DNA from: Streptomyces sp. NBC_00582
GTDB lineage: Bacteria; Actinomycetota; Actinomycetes; Streptomycetales; Streptomycetaceae
NCBI RefSeq assembly: GCF_036345155.1
Contig: NZ_CP107772.1
Location: 10,478,001-10,542,000, forward strand
Length of the DNA: 64,000 nt
Reading direction: 5' to 3'
Shown here: positions 35,516 through 44,773 of the stretch, piece after piece
How positions within the stretch are numbered: position 1 is the first letter of the stretch
How the letters are laid out: the number at the start of each line of letters is the position of its first letter
Translations under genes and position numbers: made by a program
Notes under the pieces: generated by a model
What the model was told of the DNA's origin: nothing
Database searches by the model: none
What the model saw: the letters and a program-made list of their open reading frames with translations, nothing else

Positions 35516-36697
35516 GTGACGGACATGTTCGAGTACTTCCCAGACAACTACATCTGGAGCCTCGGCGTCGCCGCGACGCTGAACTCCGGCGGCTGCATCG
35601 ACGAGGTCGACCGTGCCTGCCGCCCGATCCGTGAACTCGCCCGGCAGGGCAGCGACGTCGGCACCAGGGAGTTCATGGCGTCCTGGCAGGCCGTCGCCGG
35701 ACAGCTGGAGAGCCAGGCCGACGAGGCCGCGGCGGCCGGCCACCCGCGCACCGCCGGGCAGAGGTACTTCCGGGCGGCGGCGTACCTGTGCCAGGCGGAG
35801 CGCATGCAGAGCGCCAAGGACCCCGACCGCAGGCAGGTCTACCAGCACTGCCTCGACCTGCTGGAGCGCTCGTTCGAGCTCGTCGACCCGGCCACCTCCA
35901 GAGTCGCGGTGCCCTTCGAGGGGACGACCCTGCCGGCGTACTTCACCCGGGCGTCCCGCCCCGACGGGACCCCGGCGCCGACGGTGATCATGTGGAACGG
36001 CCTCGACTCCACCAAGGAGCACATGTACACCTCCGGCTGGCCCGCCGAGATGGCCGCCCGCGGGATCTCCACCCTGATGGTGGACTGCCCCGGCAGCGGT
36101 GAGGCGCTGCGCTTCCAGGACCTCAAGGCGCGCGTCACGACCGAGGACTGGGCGACGGCGTGCGTCGACTACCTGGAGACCCGCGAGGACGTCGACAACG
36201 CCCGCGTCGGCCTGGTGGGCTGGTCGCTCGGCGGGTTCTACGTGCCGAGGGCCGCGGCGTTCGAGAAGCGGCTCGCCCTCGCCGTCGCCTGGGGCGCCAA
36301 CCACAACTGGGGCGAGGTGCAGAAGGCGCGGCTGGAGCGGGAGGGCGAGAACCCGGTCCCGCACTACTGGGAGCACGTGCTGTGGGTCTGGGGCCACGAC
36401 GACGTCCCCTCGTTCATCGAGGCCGCGGCCGCCGTCCACCTCGACGGCGTCGTCGAGCGGATCACCTGCCCGTTCCTCGTCACGCACGGCAGCAACGACC
36501 GGCAGATCGACGTCAAGTACGCGCACCGCTCCTACGAGCAGGCCGTCGGCAGCCCCCGGCGCGAGCTGCGGGTCTTCACGCCCGACGAGGGTGCCACGGA
36601 GCACATCGGCCTGGACCACCTCCCTCACGTCGGCTCGTACATCGCCGACTGGATCGAGGACGTGTTCACCGCCCCGGCGACGGAAGGCACTCCATGA
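35516..36697 (+). CDS. Alpha/beta hydrolase of the FrsA/C-C hydrolase type
   Basis: A protein of up to 393 residues with an N-terminal helical part (1-125), as in 2,6-dihydroxypseudooxynicotine hydrolase and FrsA relatives. The hydrolase core follows: VPFEGTTLPAYF, the nucleophile elbow GWSLGGFY, the acid in HGSNDRQID and the His in IGLDHL. The family cleaves C-C bonds of 1,3-diketone-like compounds or esters. The longest start is GTG. The ATG at 35525 is an alternative, and neither has a strong ribosome site. Its stop overlaps the next gene. It would act after ring cleavage. Confidence 0.88.
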   Translation: MTDMFEYFPDNYIWSLGVAATLNSGGCIDEVDRACRPIRELARQGSDVGTREFMASWQAVAGQLESQADEAAAAGHPRTAGQRYFRAAAYLCQAERMQSAKDPDRRQVYQHCLDLLERSFELVDPATSRVAVPFEGTTLPAYFTRASRPDGTPAPTVIMWNGLDSTKEHMYTSGWPAEMAARGISTLMVDCPGSGEALRFQDLKARVTTEDWATACVDYLETREDVDNARVGLVGWSLGGFYVPRAAAFEKRLALAVAWGANHNWGEVQKARLEREGENPVPHYWEHVLWVWGHDDVPSFIEAAAAVHLDGVVERITCPFLVTHGSNDRQIDVKYAHRSYEQAVGSPRRELRVFTPDEGATEHIGLDHLPHVGSYIADWIEDVFTAPATEGTP

Positions 36698-37674
36698 CCC
36701 TGATCCTCGGCGATGCCGCCGTACGGTCCGTCTTCGACTGGAAGGAGGCGGTCGAGGCCCTCCGCGCGGCCTACGCCGGTGATCCCGACGGCACCCGCTT
36801 CCCCGCCCGCCGGATGGCACGCGGCGACCACGGGTGGCTGCGCACCTTGAGCGGCGTGCCCGCCGACCCCGCGCTCATGGGCCTGAAGATCATCGCGGCG
36901 TCGCCGGAACACGGCCGCGTCTCCTATCTGATCCCGCTGTTCGACCAGCGCAGCGCGGAGTTGGTCGCGCTGCTCGACGGCCACTCGATCACCGGGTTCC
37001 GCACGGCGGCGGCCTCCGCTCTCGCGGCGGACGTCCTCGCTCCGGCCGGTGCCCTGCGCGTCGGGCTGATCGGCTCCGGCTTCGAGGCGAAGAACCATGT
37101 ACGGGCGCTGGCGGCGGTGCGTGAACTCACCTCGGTGACGGTCTACAGCCCCCGCCCCGAGAGCCGTACCCGCTGCGCACGCGAACTGGCCGACCTGGGC
37201 GTCGAGATCACCCCGGCCGAGTCCGCGCGGGCGGCCGTCGCGGACGCGGACGTCGTCGTGTGTGCCGCCCGCTCGCGCGACGAGTCACCGACCCTGCTCG
37301 GGGCGTGGCTGCGCCCCGGCATGACCGTTGTGTCGATCGGATCGACCCTGCCCGAGCAGCGGGAGGTCGACCCGGAGGTCCTGTCGCGCTGCGCGCTGCT
37401 CGTCGCCGACATGGTCGAGGAGGTCCTGGAGGAGACCGGCGACCTGATCGCCGCGCGGGCACAGGGCGTCGACGTGAGCCGTAAGACGGTCTCCCTGGCC
37501 GACCTGGTCTCGGGCCGGCACCCGGGCCGCGAGAAGCGCGAACAGATCCTGCTCTACAAGTCGGTGGGCTCGGCGGTGCAGGACCTCGCCGTCGCCGAGA
37601 TGTGTGCGCGCAGCGCCGAGCGCGACGGCCTCGGCCTCGTCACCGACCTCGGAATCCACCCGGTCGAGAAGTGA
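36694..37674 (+). CDS. Ornithine cyclodeaminase/mu-crystallin family protein
   Basis: A 326-residue NAD(P)-binding protein. The substrate domain begins MTLILGDAAV. The Rossmann motif GLIGSGFEAKNHV lies near residue 128, followed by VCAARSRDESPTLLGAWLRPGMTVVSIGS as in ornithine cyclodeaminases, alanine dehydrogenases of the same fold and imine reductases. It is coupled to the hydrolase by an ATGA overlap. In this setting an imine reductase or amino-acid dehydrogenase role is likely, which would mean that the substrate contains nitrogen. Confidence 0.9.
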   Translation: MTLILGDAAVRSVFDWKEAVEALRAAYAGDPDGTRFPARRMARGDHGWLRTLSGVPADPALMGLKIIAASPEHGRVSYLIPLFDQRSAELVALLDGHSITGFRTAAASALAADVLAPAGALRVGLIGSGFEAKNHVRALAAVRELTSVTVYSPRPESRTRCARELADLGVEITPAESARAAVADADVVVCAARSRDESPTLLGAWLRPGMTVVSIGSTLPEQREVDPEVLSRCALLVADMVEEVLEETGDLIAARAQGVDVSRKTVSLADLVSGRHPGREKREQILLYKSVGSAVQDLAVAEMCARSAERDGLGLVTDLGIHPVEK

Positions 37675-37778
37675 GAACCGCGTGACGAGCCCGTCGCGGA
37701 CCGGCACCACCCGTCCCACTGACTCAACCACCCGCTGTACGTGACGAGTCGTCAACTGGCAAGAAGAAAGGACCGGAC

Positions 37779-38798
37779 ATGGCGGACTACAACCGGCGCG
37801 AGGCGCGTGAGTGGGCGCGCGAGAGGCTCGTCGGCGCCGTCAACTGCACCATCCCGTCGTTCACCAACGACCTCAGCGGCATCAACGAGACGGCGATCCG
37901 GCACGACGTGCGGCTGGCCAAGGAGCACGGCTTCCTGGGCACGCTCGGCGTCTCCGAGGTCAACATCACCCTGCCGGAGTACCTGGACTTCCTGCGGATC
38001 ATCCGCGACGAGGCGGGCGACGACCTGGTGGTCGTGCACCATGCCAGCTGGAGCGATCTCGAGCAGAACATCGAGGCGGTCAAGGGCGCGGAGGCCGCAG
38101 GCGCGGAGCTGGTGCTGCTGTCGTACCCGCCGAACTTCTACCCCGAGTCCGAGCAGGAGGTCTACGACTACACCAGGGCCGTCTGCGACGCCACGAACCT
38201 GGCCGTCATCCTCTTCCCGATGTTCCTGTGGAACTTCAGCTCGCGCATCCACCCCTCGGACATCCCGGCCCGCCTGATCCGGCGGCTGATCGACGACTGC
38301 CCGAACATAGCCGTGATCAAGGCCGAGGGCGGTTTCCCCAGCATCCAGGGCATCATCGAGTGCCACCGGCTGTTCGGCGACGAGGTCGTCATCTCCTGCC
38401 CCATCGAGGGCGAGTTGATCCCCCTCTCCCAGGTGATGCCGATCCAGCTCTCCGCGACCAGCGACCACGAGTACTACGGCCCGACGATCCCGCACGTGAT
38501 GGGACTGCTGCGGGACGGCAAGTACGACGAGGCGACGGAGATCTACTGGCGGCTGCACCCGGCCCGCAAGGTCAAGTCGAATCTTGCCGCGCAGCTCAAC
38601 GGCGGCTTCTTCATCAACCGTCAGGCGTGGAAGTTCCAGGGATGGCTCCAGGGCTACAACGGCGGCCCGCTGCGCATGCCCACCCAGCGCATCCACGACC
38701 CGCAGATGAACGCCCTGCGCAAGGGACTCGTCGACGCCGGCCTCGAACCGAGCATGGACCCGTTCCGGGAGTTCTTCATCGGCCGCAATCCCGCCTGA
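37779..38798 (+). CDS. DapA/NanA-family aldolase-like protein
   Basis: A 339-residue member of the dihydrodipicolinate synthase superfamily, about 40 residues longer than DapA. Lys181 in IAVIKAEGG is the Schiff-base Lys, and GVSEVNITLPEY stands at the place of the GTTGE loop. The strand that normally carries the catalytic Tyr (YN.P.R) reads ILFPMFLWNF, so that Tyr appears to be missing. The reaction is probably a retro-aldol or hydro-lyase step on a keto acid, with altered chemistry. AAGAAAGGA precedes the ATG. Confidence 0.87.
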   Translation: MADYNRREAREWARERLVGAVNCTIPSFTNDLSGINETAIRHDVRLAKEHGFLGTLGVSEVNITLPEYLDFLRIIRDEAGDDLVVVHHASWSDLEQNIEAVKGAEAAGAELVLLSYPPNFYPESEQEVYDYTRAVCDATNLAVILFPMFLWNFSSRIHPSDIPARLIRRLIDDCPNIAVIKAEGGFPSIQGIIECHRLFGDEVVISCPIEGELIPLSQVMPIQLSATSDHEYYGPTIPHVMGLLRDGKYDEATEIYWRLHPARKVKSNLAAQLNGGFFINRQAWKFQGWLQGYNGGPLRMPTQRIHDPQMNALRKGLVDAGLEPSMDPFREFFIGRNPA

Positions 38799-38877
38799 GC
38801 GGTACGCCCCTGCCAGGTCGGCGGCCTGGACGGACCGGCCGACGGCACATCACCCACGCACGAAGGAGCAGTACCAG

Positions 38878-39795
38878 ATGAAGCAGTACGTCGACCTTGT
38901 CCTCAAGTCGATGGTCGAGAAGGACCCCGGTCTCCTTCCGCTGGCGGACCGCTACCGCGCTACGGAGAACTCGATCCCGGGTGCGCTGAACATGCTCACC
39001 GCCTGGCGCCTCGTCTCCAGGGTGAACGCCCTGGGGCCGGTAATCGCCGACGAGGAACTCGGCAACATCGTGATGACCGCGAACCTGGAGATCGGTGGCG
39101 CGCCGGCCACCTTCTGGGCCCGGATTGCCGTCGCCGACGACCGGATCACCGAACTGGAGATCTTCCACGCCAAGTCCCGGGGGGAGGGCGGCTACGTGAT
39201 GCTCGCCGAGGAGATCGGCAACGAGCCCGCGGTCTGGAAGTCCGCCATCCCGGAGAGCGGCCGCGCCACCCGCGAGGAACTGCTCGCACTCGGCAGGGCC
39301 ATCTTCATCGACACCGCGGCGCCGACGCCCCCGGAGGGAGACGACTGCGTCGTCATGGAACAGGGCGGCGTGGTCCACGAGTTCGCTGAGTTCCACGACC
39401 TGCTCATGGGTGTCGACACCGGCCCGCACGCGCCGGAGGACACCGTCGTCATGCCCTACGGTCTCGCGCCCTTCCGGCCGTCGGACCCGAAAGCGCGGGT
39501 CGTCGCGGCCGATGTCGAGCAGGGCCTGGTCGTGACGATCGGCATGGTCCCCGGCTACATTCTGCCGACGGTGACGAGCGCCGCGAACATCTCCGCCTTC
39601 GTGCCGGCCTCCATGCGGGAGATGCACGCACGCAGCGTTCTGCCCAAGTGGCTGGAGGGCCGCAGCGTCATCGACGAGATCGAGGTCATGTGCGTCTCGA
39701 TGCACGTCCTGCGCATGTTCGACGGCAAGCTGCAGGCTTCCGAGATGTTCAACAGCCTCACCGGCGCCGGCGCGCGGTCGGTGTGGGTCGACTGA
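38878..39795 (+). CDS. Uncharacterised protein, paralogue of the gene at 6034
   Basis: A 305-residue soluble protein and the last gene of the rightward catabolic operon, with AAGGAG upstream of the ATG. It shares with the 6034 product the LLPLADRY segment, ITELEIFHAKSRGEGGYVM, GLVVTIGMVPGYILPT, SAFVPAS and LRMFDGKLQ, but lacks an internal stretch of some 50 residues. I cannot name the family. Presence of one copy in each catabolic block suggests a shared type of substrate. It could be an isomerase, a dehydratase or a binding protein of alpha+beta fold. Confidence 0.8.
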   Translation: MKQYVDLVLKSMVEKDPGLLPLADRYRATENSIPGALNMLTAWRLVSRVNALGPVIADEELGNIVMTANLEIGGAPATFWARIAVADDRITELEIFHAKSRGEGGYVMLAEEIGNEPAVWKSAIPESGRATREELLALGRAIFIDTAAPTPPEGDDCVVMEQGGVVHEFAEFHDLLMGVDTGPHAPEDTVVMPYGLAPFRPSDPKARVVAADVEQGLVVTIGMVPGYILPTVTSAANISAFVPASMREMHARSVLPKWLEGRSVIDEIEVMCVSMHVLRMFDGKLQASEMFNSLTGAGARSVWVD

Positions 39796-40344
39796 CCGTT
39801 CCCCGCCCGAACCGGTGCCGGTCGCCGCGCGAGAGTCCGACGCGCGCCGCGACCGGCGGAGCGCCGGAGACTTCCGTCTGGATCACCGCGCGGATCAGAG
39901 GCAGATGGCCGCAGGCACCCCTTTTGCCTGCCTGAACAGCCCGGACGTGAGAGCCCGCGCCAACGAACGGACGCTGTCGGTCAATTCCGCCCCGCTGGAG
40001 TTCATCCAGCGGGGCGGAGTGCCGCGAAGGGCGAGACGCGGGTGCGGGCGAGCGGTCTGCCGGTGAGCCAGGCATCGAGGCGAGCGAGGCTGCCGGCGCC
40101 GATTCCATCCGTTGGTACCTACCGCACCACAAAGCGTCCGATGCGGCGTTTCCCGGATTGCGGCGCGGGATCTGCCTGCCGGAACCGGCCTTCCCTTCCA
40201 TCCGCACCTCTGCCTGGTCCTGACCCACAGCGTGGCCACTATCTGCGTTGCGTGGGGGAGTCACGTTCGTTCGTCTTGCGGGCGACTGCCGCGTGGGACC
40301 ATCGTAAAGAGCGCGGTATGTCCGTCAAGGCCAGGTGAGGCGCT
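39796..40344. other. Gene-free region with two hairpins
   Basis: About 550 bases with no gene recognised. A GC-rich imperfect stem at about 39818-39856 follows the operon end, and a perfect one (below) lies further on. The region before 40345 should hold the promoter of the PP2C gene. AGGTGAGG just before its ATG is the ribosome site. Confidence 0.55.
39986..40018. terminator. Perfect 13-bp hairpin
   Basis: TCCGCCCCGCTGG (39986-39998) pairs with CCAGCGGGGCGGA (40006-40018) around a 7-base loop. It is terminator-like and lies about 190 bases after the stop of the last operon gene. Confidence 0.7.
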
Positions 40345-42720
40345 ATGAACGACCCCGTGGTGCAGCCCGGGAGAGCCAGGGCGCCCGTGAACGACGTGAT
40401 CGCCACCACCACCCCCGTGGTAGTGGCCGACTCCGACGGGATCGTGGCCTGCTGGAGCGATGGCGCACGGTCCCTCCTGGGATTCGACACCGACGAAGTG
40501 GTCGGAAGGCCGCTGGACGCACTGCTGACAGGGGATGGCCTGGCCTTTCGGCACCGTGAAGGCCGCCATGTCGACGCGGCGCCGCTGGTGTCCCCCCTGG
40601 TGCTGCAAGGGAGACACGCCGGTTACCTCCTGACCGCCACACCCGAGGCCGGGGCGGTCGGTGCTACTCACGACCGGCTTCTGACCTTGGCGTTCTACCA
40701 GAATCCGACCGCCACCGGGATCACCGACCGTGAAGGCCGGCTACTGCGTGTCAACCCCCCGATGGCCCGTGCGGCAGGCTGGACCGAAGCGGAACTGAAA
40801 GGCCGCTTGGTGACGGAGTTCCTCACCGGACCAGGCTTCTCCGCGATCAACCGACAGCTGCTGCGGGTCGCCGAGACCGGTGTCCCCGAATCCACCGAGG
40901 CATACGTCCGAGCCCCCGGGGAACCTCGGGCACATGCGTGGGGCGTCGACGTCTTCCCGCTCACCGACGAGGCCGGTCGTGTACAGGCGGTAACGACGTG
41001 CATCTTCGACTACTCGGAGCTGCACGGCTCGCGGAAGCGCATGGCACTGATCAACGAGGCGCGCGAACACCTGGGGACCAGCCTGGACGTGGCGCGCACC
41101 GCCAGGGAACTCGCCGAGGTGATCGTTCCGCGGTTCGCCGACGGCGTCGCGGTCGACCTGTTCGACCAGGTCATCGAAGGCCAGCTGGCGGCATCGGTAC
41201 CGGTCGGGCCGGTCGCGCTGCGCCGGGTGGCTTTTCTGCCGCACTCCGGCGCTCCATCTGTCCACCAATCGCCTGATGACCTGGTCGTACACCCGGCCTC
41301 GTCGCTCGTGGCGGCATGCCTGCGGAGCGGAAGGCCGGAGTTGCGGACACTCCCGGACCCGGCGATCAGGCGATGGTTTCAAGAGGACCCGGCGCGGGCG
41401 GAACAGCCGCGGGATGGCGGCGCCCACTCGCTCATCGCGGTTCCCCTGCGAGTTCGCGGCGTGCCCCTGGGCGCTGTGCTGCTTCTGCGAAACGCACGAA
41501 CACCGGACATCTTCACGCCGGACGACCTCACGGTCAGCGAAGACCTTGCCGCCCGGGCGGCCGTCTGTCTGGACAACGCGCGCCGGTTCCGCCGCGAACG
41601 TGGCATTGCTCTCGGCCTCCAACGCATGCTTCTGCCCCGCCTCCCCGGGCAGCACCCGGCCGTCGAGACAGCCGCACGCTACCTGCCCGCGGGCGGAGAG
41701 GCCGAGACAGGCGGTGACTGGTTCGACGTGATCCCGCTGCCCGGCGCGCGGGTCGGGCTGGTCGTCGGTGACGTCGTGGGACATGGGCTCACAGCGGCCG
41801 CGACCATGGGGCGGCTGCGTACGGCGGTACGCACGCTCGCGGACATCGACCTGCCGCCGGAGGAGCTCCTCACGCACCTCGACGACATCGTGAGCAACAC
41901 CGCGGACACCGACGCGGCTCCCGCATTCGGGCTGGACGCCGTGGCCTGCGACGTCGGCGCGACCTGCCTGTACGCCGCCTACGATCCGGTCGTCGGCATC
42001 TGCACCCTGGCCAGCGCCGGACACCTTCCCCCGATCATGATGTCTCCGCAAGGCAAGGCGCACAGCGTCGAGGTCCCGGTCGGTCCGCCACTCGGCCTGA
42101 GCAGTCTTCCGTTCGAATCCACGGAGATCGCCGTGCCGGAAGGCAGTGTCCTCGCCCTTTTCACGGACGGCCTCATAGAAACCCGTGACCAGGACATTGA
42201 CGCGCGACTTGAGCAACTGCGCGGCCTCCTGGAACAACCTTGTGAGTCACTCGACGAGCTGGGCGACGGAATCCTGGACGCCTTGCTGGTCCCGGAACGG
42301 AGTGACGACGTAGCGCTGCTCCTGGCTCGTACCCGCGTCCTCGACCGGACCCAGGTCGGCAGGTGGGACATTCCGGCGGATCCGTCCGTCGTGGCCGACG
42401 TCCGCCGCAGCGTCTGCGAGCGGCTCTCCGAATGGGAGCTGGAGGAGAGCGCGTTCAGCGCGGAGCTCATCGTCAGCGAGCTGGTCACCAACGCGATCCG
42501 TTACGGCGGCGGTTCGATCCGCCTGCAGCTCATCAAGGACGACACGCTCATTTATGAGGTGTGGGACGGAAGCACGACCACACCGCACCTGCGTCGGGCG
42601 CAGCCGAGTGACGAGGGCGGTCGTGGCTTGTTCCTCGTTGCCCAGCTCACTCAGCGCTGGGGAACCCGGTACACCCGCGAGGGAAAGGTCGTCTGGGCCG
42701 AGCAGGCGCGCCCGGCCTGA
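40345..42720 (+). CDS. PAS-GAF-PP2C (SpoIIE-type) phosphatase with HATPase domain
   Basis: A 791-residue signalling protein. Two PAS-like domains (about 15-105 and 110-230, the second with NPTATGITDREGRLLRVNPPMARAAGW) are followed by a GAF domain (about 240-420) and a SpoIIE-type PP2C phosphatase (about 435-650). The phosphatase metal-binding segments are GGDWFDV, GDVVGHG and LFTDGLIE. The C-terminus is an anti-sigma-factor-like HATPase with ELVTNAIRYGGG and DEGGRGLFLV. Such proteins dephosphorylate anti-anti-sigma factors and can phosphorylate or bind partners, linking a sensed signal to an alternative sigma factor. No cognate partner lies nearby. Confidence 0.93.
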   Translation: MNDPVVQPGRARAPVNDVIATTTPVVVADSDGIVACWSDGARSLLGFDTDEVVGRPLDALLTGDGLAFRHREGRHVDAAPLVSPLVLQGRHAGYLLTATPEAGAVGATHDRLLTLAFYQNPTATGITDREGRLLRVNPPMARAAGWTEAELKGRLVTEFLTGPGFSAINRQLLRVAETGVPESTEAYVRAPGEPRAHAWGVDVFPLTDEAGRVQAVTTCIFDYSELHGSRKRMALINEAREHLGTSLDVARTARELAEVIVPRFADGVAVDLFDQVIEGQLAASVPVGPVALRRVAFLPHSGAPSVHQSPDDLVVHPASSLVAACLRSGRPELRTLPDPAIRRWFQEDPARAEQPRDGGAHSLIAVPLRVRGVPLGAVLLLRNARTPDIFTPDDLTVSEDLAARAAVCLDNARRFRRERGIALGLQRMLLPRLPGQHPAVETAARYLPAGGEAETGGDWFDVIPLPGARVGLVVGDVVGHGLTAAATMGRLRTAVRTLADIDLPPEELLTHLDDIVSNTADTDAAPAFGLDAVACDVGATCLYAAYDPVVGICTLASAGHLPPIMMSPQGKAHSVEVPVGPPLGLSSLPFESTEIAVPEGSVLALFTDGLIETRDQDIDARLEQLRGLLEQPCESLDELGDGILDALLVPERSDDVALLLARTRVLDRTQVGRWDIPADPSVVADVRRSVCERLSEWELEESAFSAELIVSELVTNAIRYGGGSIRLQLIKDDTLIYEVWDGSTTTPHLRRAQPSDEGGRGLFLVAQLTQRWGTRYTREGKVVWAEQARPA

Positions 42721-42726
42721 AGACGG

Positions 42727-42915
42727 TCAACGCCGGGCACTCCCGCCGGTGCTCAGCGTCCGGCCGAGCGCGTGTGCCTCGCGCAGGAGGAGCGCACCGA
42801 GTTCAGGTCTGCGCTCGGCACGGAACCGGGTCTCCACACCCGTCACGGTCAACGCCCACGCCGGCTGTCCGCCGTGGTCGAACACGGCTGCGGCCATGCC
42901 CCAGCTGCCTTCCAC
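42727..42915 (-). pseudogene. 3' remnant of an IclR-family regulator
   Basis: The minus strand encodes EGSWGMAAAVFDHGGQPAWALTVTG followed by RPELGALLLREAHALGRTLS, the last 60 residues of an IclR-type effector domain, and stops normally at 42727. Everything upstream is missing: at about 42905-42925 the sequence changes to a truncated SDR gene of the opposite strand. Confidence 0.75.
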
Positions 42916-42921
42916 CACAAG

Positions 42922-43675
42922 CCGTGGCGACAAGGTCGTGGCCACCGCCCGCGACACCGATTCCCTCAAGGACGTGGTCGCCGCGCACGGCGAGGCGATC
43001 CTTCCGCTGACCCTCGACGTCACCGACAAGGCCGCCGCTACCGAGGCCGTGCAGCGGGCGCACGCGCACTTCGGCGGCCTGGACGTCGTGGTCAACAACG
43101 CCGGCTACGGCCTGTTCGGCGCCGTCGAGGAACTGGCCGAGCAGCAGGTCCGCGACCAGATGGAGACCAACTTCTTCGGTGCCCTGTGGGTGACCCAGGC
43201 CGCCCTGCCCCTGCTGCGCGAGCAGGGCGGCGGCCACATCGTGCAGATCTCCACCATCGGCGGCGTGACCACCTTCCCCAACCTCGGCGGCTACCGCGCC
43301 TCCAAGTGGGCCCTGGAGGGCCTGACCGAGTCCCTCGCGCAGGAGGTTGCCGCATTCGGGATCAAGCTCACGCTGGTCGAGCCCGGCGGCTTCGCCACCG
43401 ACTGGTCCGGCGCCTCTGCCAGGTTCGCCGAGCAGCTGCCCGCCTACGACCAGGTGCGCGCGGCCATGGCCGAGGGCTGGCGCAACATGAAGATCGGCGA
43501 CCCCGCCGCGGCCGGACCGGCACTCTTGAAGATCGTCGACGCCGACAACCCGCCCCTGCGCGTCTTCTTCGGCACCGTCGGACTGGACCTGCTCCCCCAC
43601 GTCTGTGCCGAGCGCCTCAAGACCTGGCAGGACTGGACCGACGTCTCCGCCCTGTCCCAGGGCACCCCGGCCTGA
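42922..43675 (+). pseudogene. 5'-truncated SDR gene
   Basis: The frame reads GDKVVATARDTDSLKDV, VVNNAGYGLFGAVEEL, ISTIGGVTTFPNLGGYRASKWALEGL and on to a normal C-terminus (VSALSQGTPA). The first 30 or so residues with the TGxxxGxG cofactor motif are absent and no start codon with a ribosome site exists. The break coincides with the end of the IclR remnant. The retained Tyr and Lys (YRASK) show that it was a functional SDR before the deletion. Confidence 0.82.
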
Positions 43676-43723
43676 ACCGAGCCGGGTGAGTGCGCGTTCC
43701 CGAAGTGCCGGTGACAGGCGTAC

Positions 43724-43759
43724 GTCGTGGCGCCAGCCCGTCAGGGCTGGCGCCACGAC
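43724..43759. terminator. Perfect 16-bp hairpin
   Basis: GTCGTGGCGCCAGCCC (43724-43739) with its complement at 43744-43759 and a GTCA loop. It lies between the convergent SDR and MarR remnants and was probably a shared terminator. Confidence 0.85.
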
Positions 43760-43779
43760 CGCTCCTCACCGAAGCAAGG

Positions 43780-44099
43780 TCAGGCTGTCTCCGCCATGCG
43801 TGGCCAGGCGGCGGCGAGTTCGGCCACGTCGATGTCTTCGCGATGGAGGTGATCGGGGACCGGGCGACGCAAGGTGGCGACGTGGGCCGGCAGGGCCTGC
43901 TCCAAACGAGCGCGTCCGGCGTCGGTCCGAATGGCAATCGACGACCGCGCGTCGTGCGGTGCCTGTTCACGCAGGAGCGGGCTTTCGGTCGCCATGGCCT
44001 GCGCGGTACGCCCGGCATCGGGGGCGAGACGTGACACAGGCCGGCCAGGTCGCCGAGTTTCATGGTGTGGTCGGGGGCTTTACTCAGCGCCAGGAGCAC
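43780..44099 (-). pseudogene. Frameshifted MarR-family regulator
   Basis: One minus-strand frame gives MLLALSKAPDHTMKLGDLAGL, the start of a MarR winged helix. The reading then has to change frame near 44030 to continue LLREQAPHDARSSIAIRTDAGRARLEQALPAHV, the wing and following helix, to the stop at 43780. The recognition helix in between is degenerate, and the N-terminal dimerisation helix is missing. Confidence 0.72.
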
Positions 44100-44173
44100 G
44101 AATGCGCTCGGTGCGGGTCAGGCCGTGAGCGCATCGCCTTATCGAACCCCTGCTTCATGTCTGTGATGGCCGG

Positions 44174-44474
44174 TTGTCTCACCCCCTGTACATCACCACG
44201 GCCATCCTCGGCATGCTCCTGACCCTGGTCACTCTCTCCGTCGGGGCTCCCAAGACCGTGCTCAAGGGGCCGTACTCCGCCAGGGCTGGTCCGCTTCATC
44301 GGACTGGCCGAGGTCGCTGCGGCCGCCGGACTGATCATCGGTCTCTTCTGGCAGCCTCTGGACATCGCCGCAGCCACCGGCTTCGCCGTCCTGATGGTCG
44401 ATGCGGCCGTCTTCCACTGCAGAACCGGCGACTTCGCCGACCTCGAAACCGGTGCCAACGCCATGGGCGCATAG
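44174..44474 (+). pseudogene. Frameshifted DoxX-like small membrane protein
   Basis: LYITTAILGMLLTLVTLSVGAPKTVLKG is the first helix and motif of a DoxX-like protein. After a short deletion the next part is read in another frame as GLVRFIGLAEVAAAAGLIIGLFWQPL, ending HCRTGDFADLE and a stop at 44472. The frame change near 44285 and the missing middle make it non-functional. The following 300 bases, to 44773, hold no recognised gene. Confidence 0.72.
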
Positions 44475-44773
44475 TGCTCCGCCTGATCTCCTCGCCACAG
44501 CTGTCGTCCTGGCCCTGGCCATGTGGCCCCTCGCCCCGGAGGCAGGGCCTCGGCAGAGTCGGCGGTCCGGTTGGTGACGGCTGGCTCCGTCCCCCGGCAG
44601 CCGGGGCGGCAGGCAGACGGCGACGCTGAACCGTTTCCATTCCGCCGCGAACAGCGGCGGCCGGGCATCTTGTCGTCTCTCACCCGCCTGTCTGTGAGAG
44701 CAGTGTCCTGGTGGGGGACCCTGACGGGGGTGCGGCTCCGGCAGTGGCGTCCCGGCTGCGTCGCCGGTCCGTG

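Noticed and set aside
42554..42921. N-terminal part of the open frame leading into the truncated SDR
   Set aside because: It overlaps the end of the PP2C/HATPase gene and the antisense of the IclR remnant, and lacks the SDR cofactor motif and a ribosome site.
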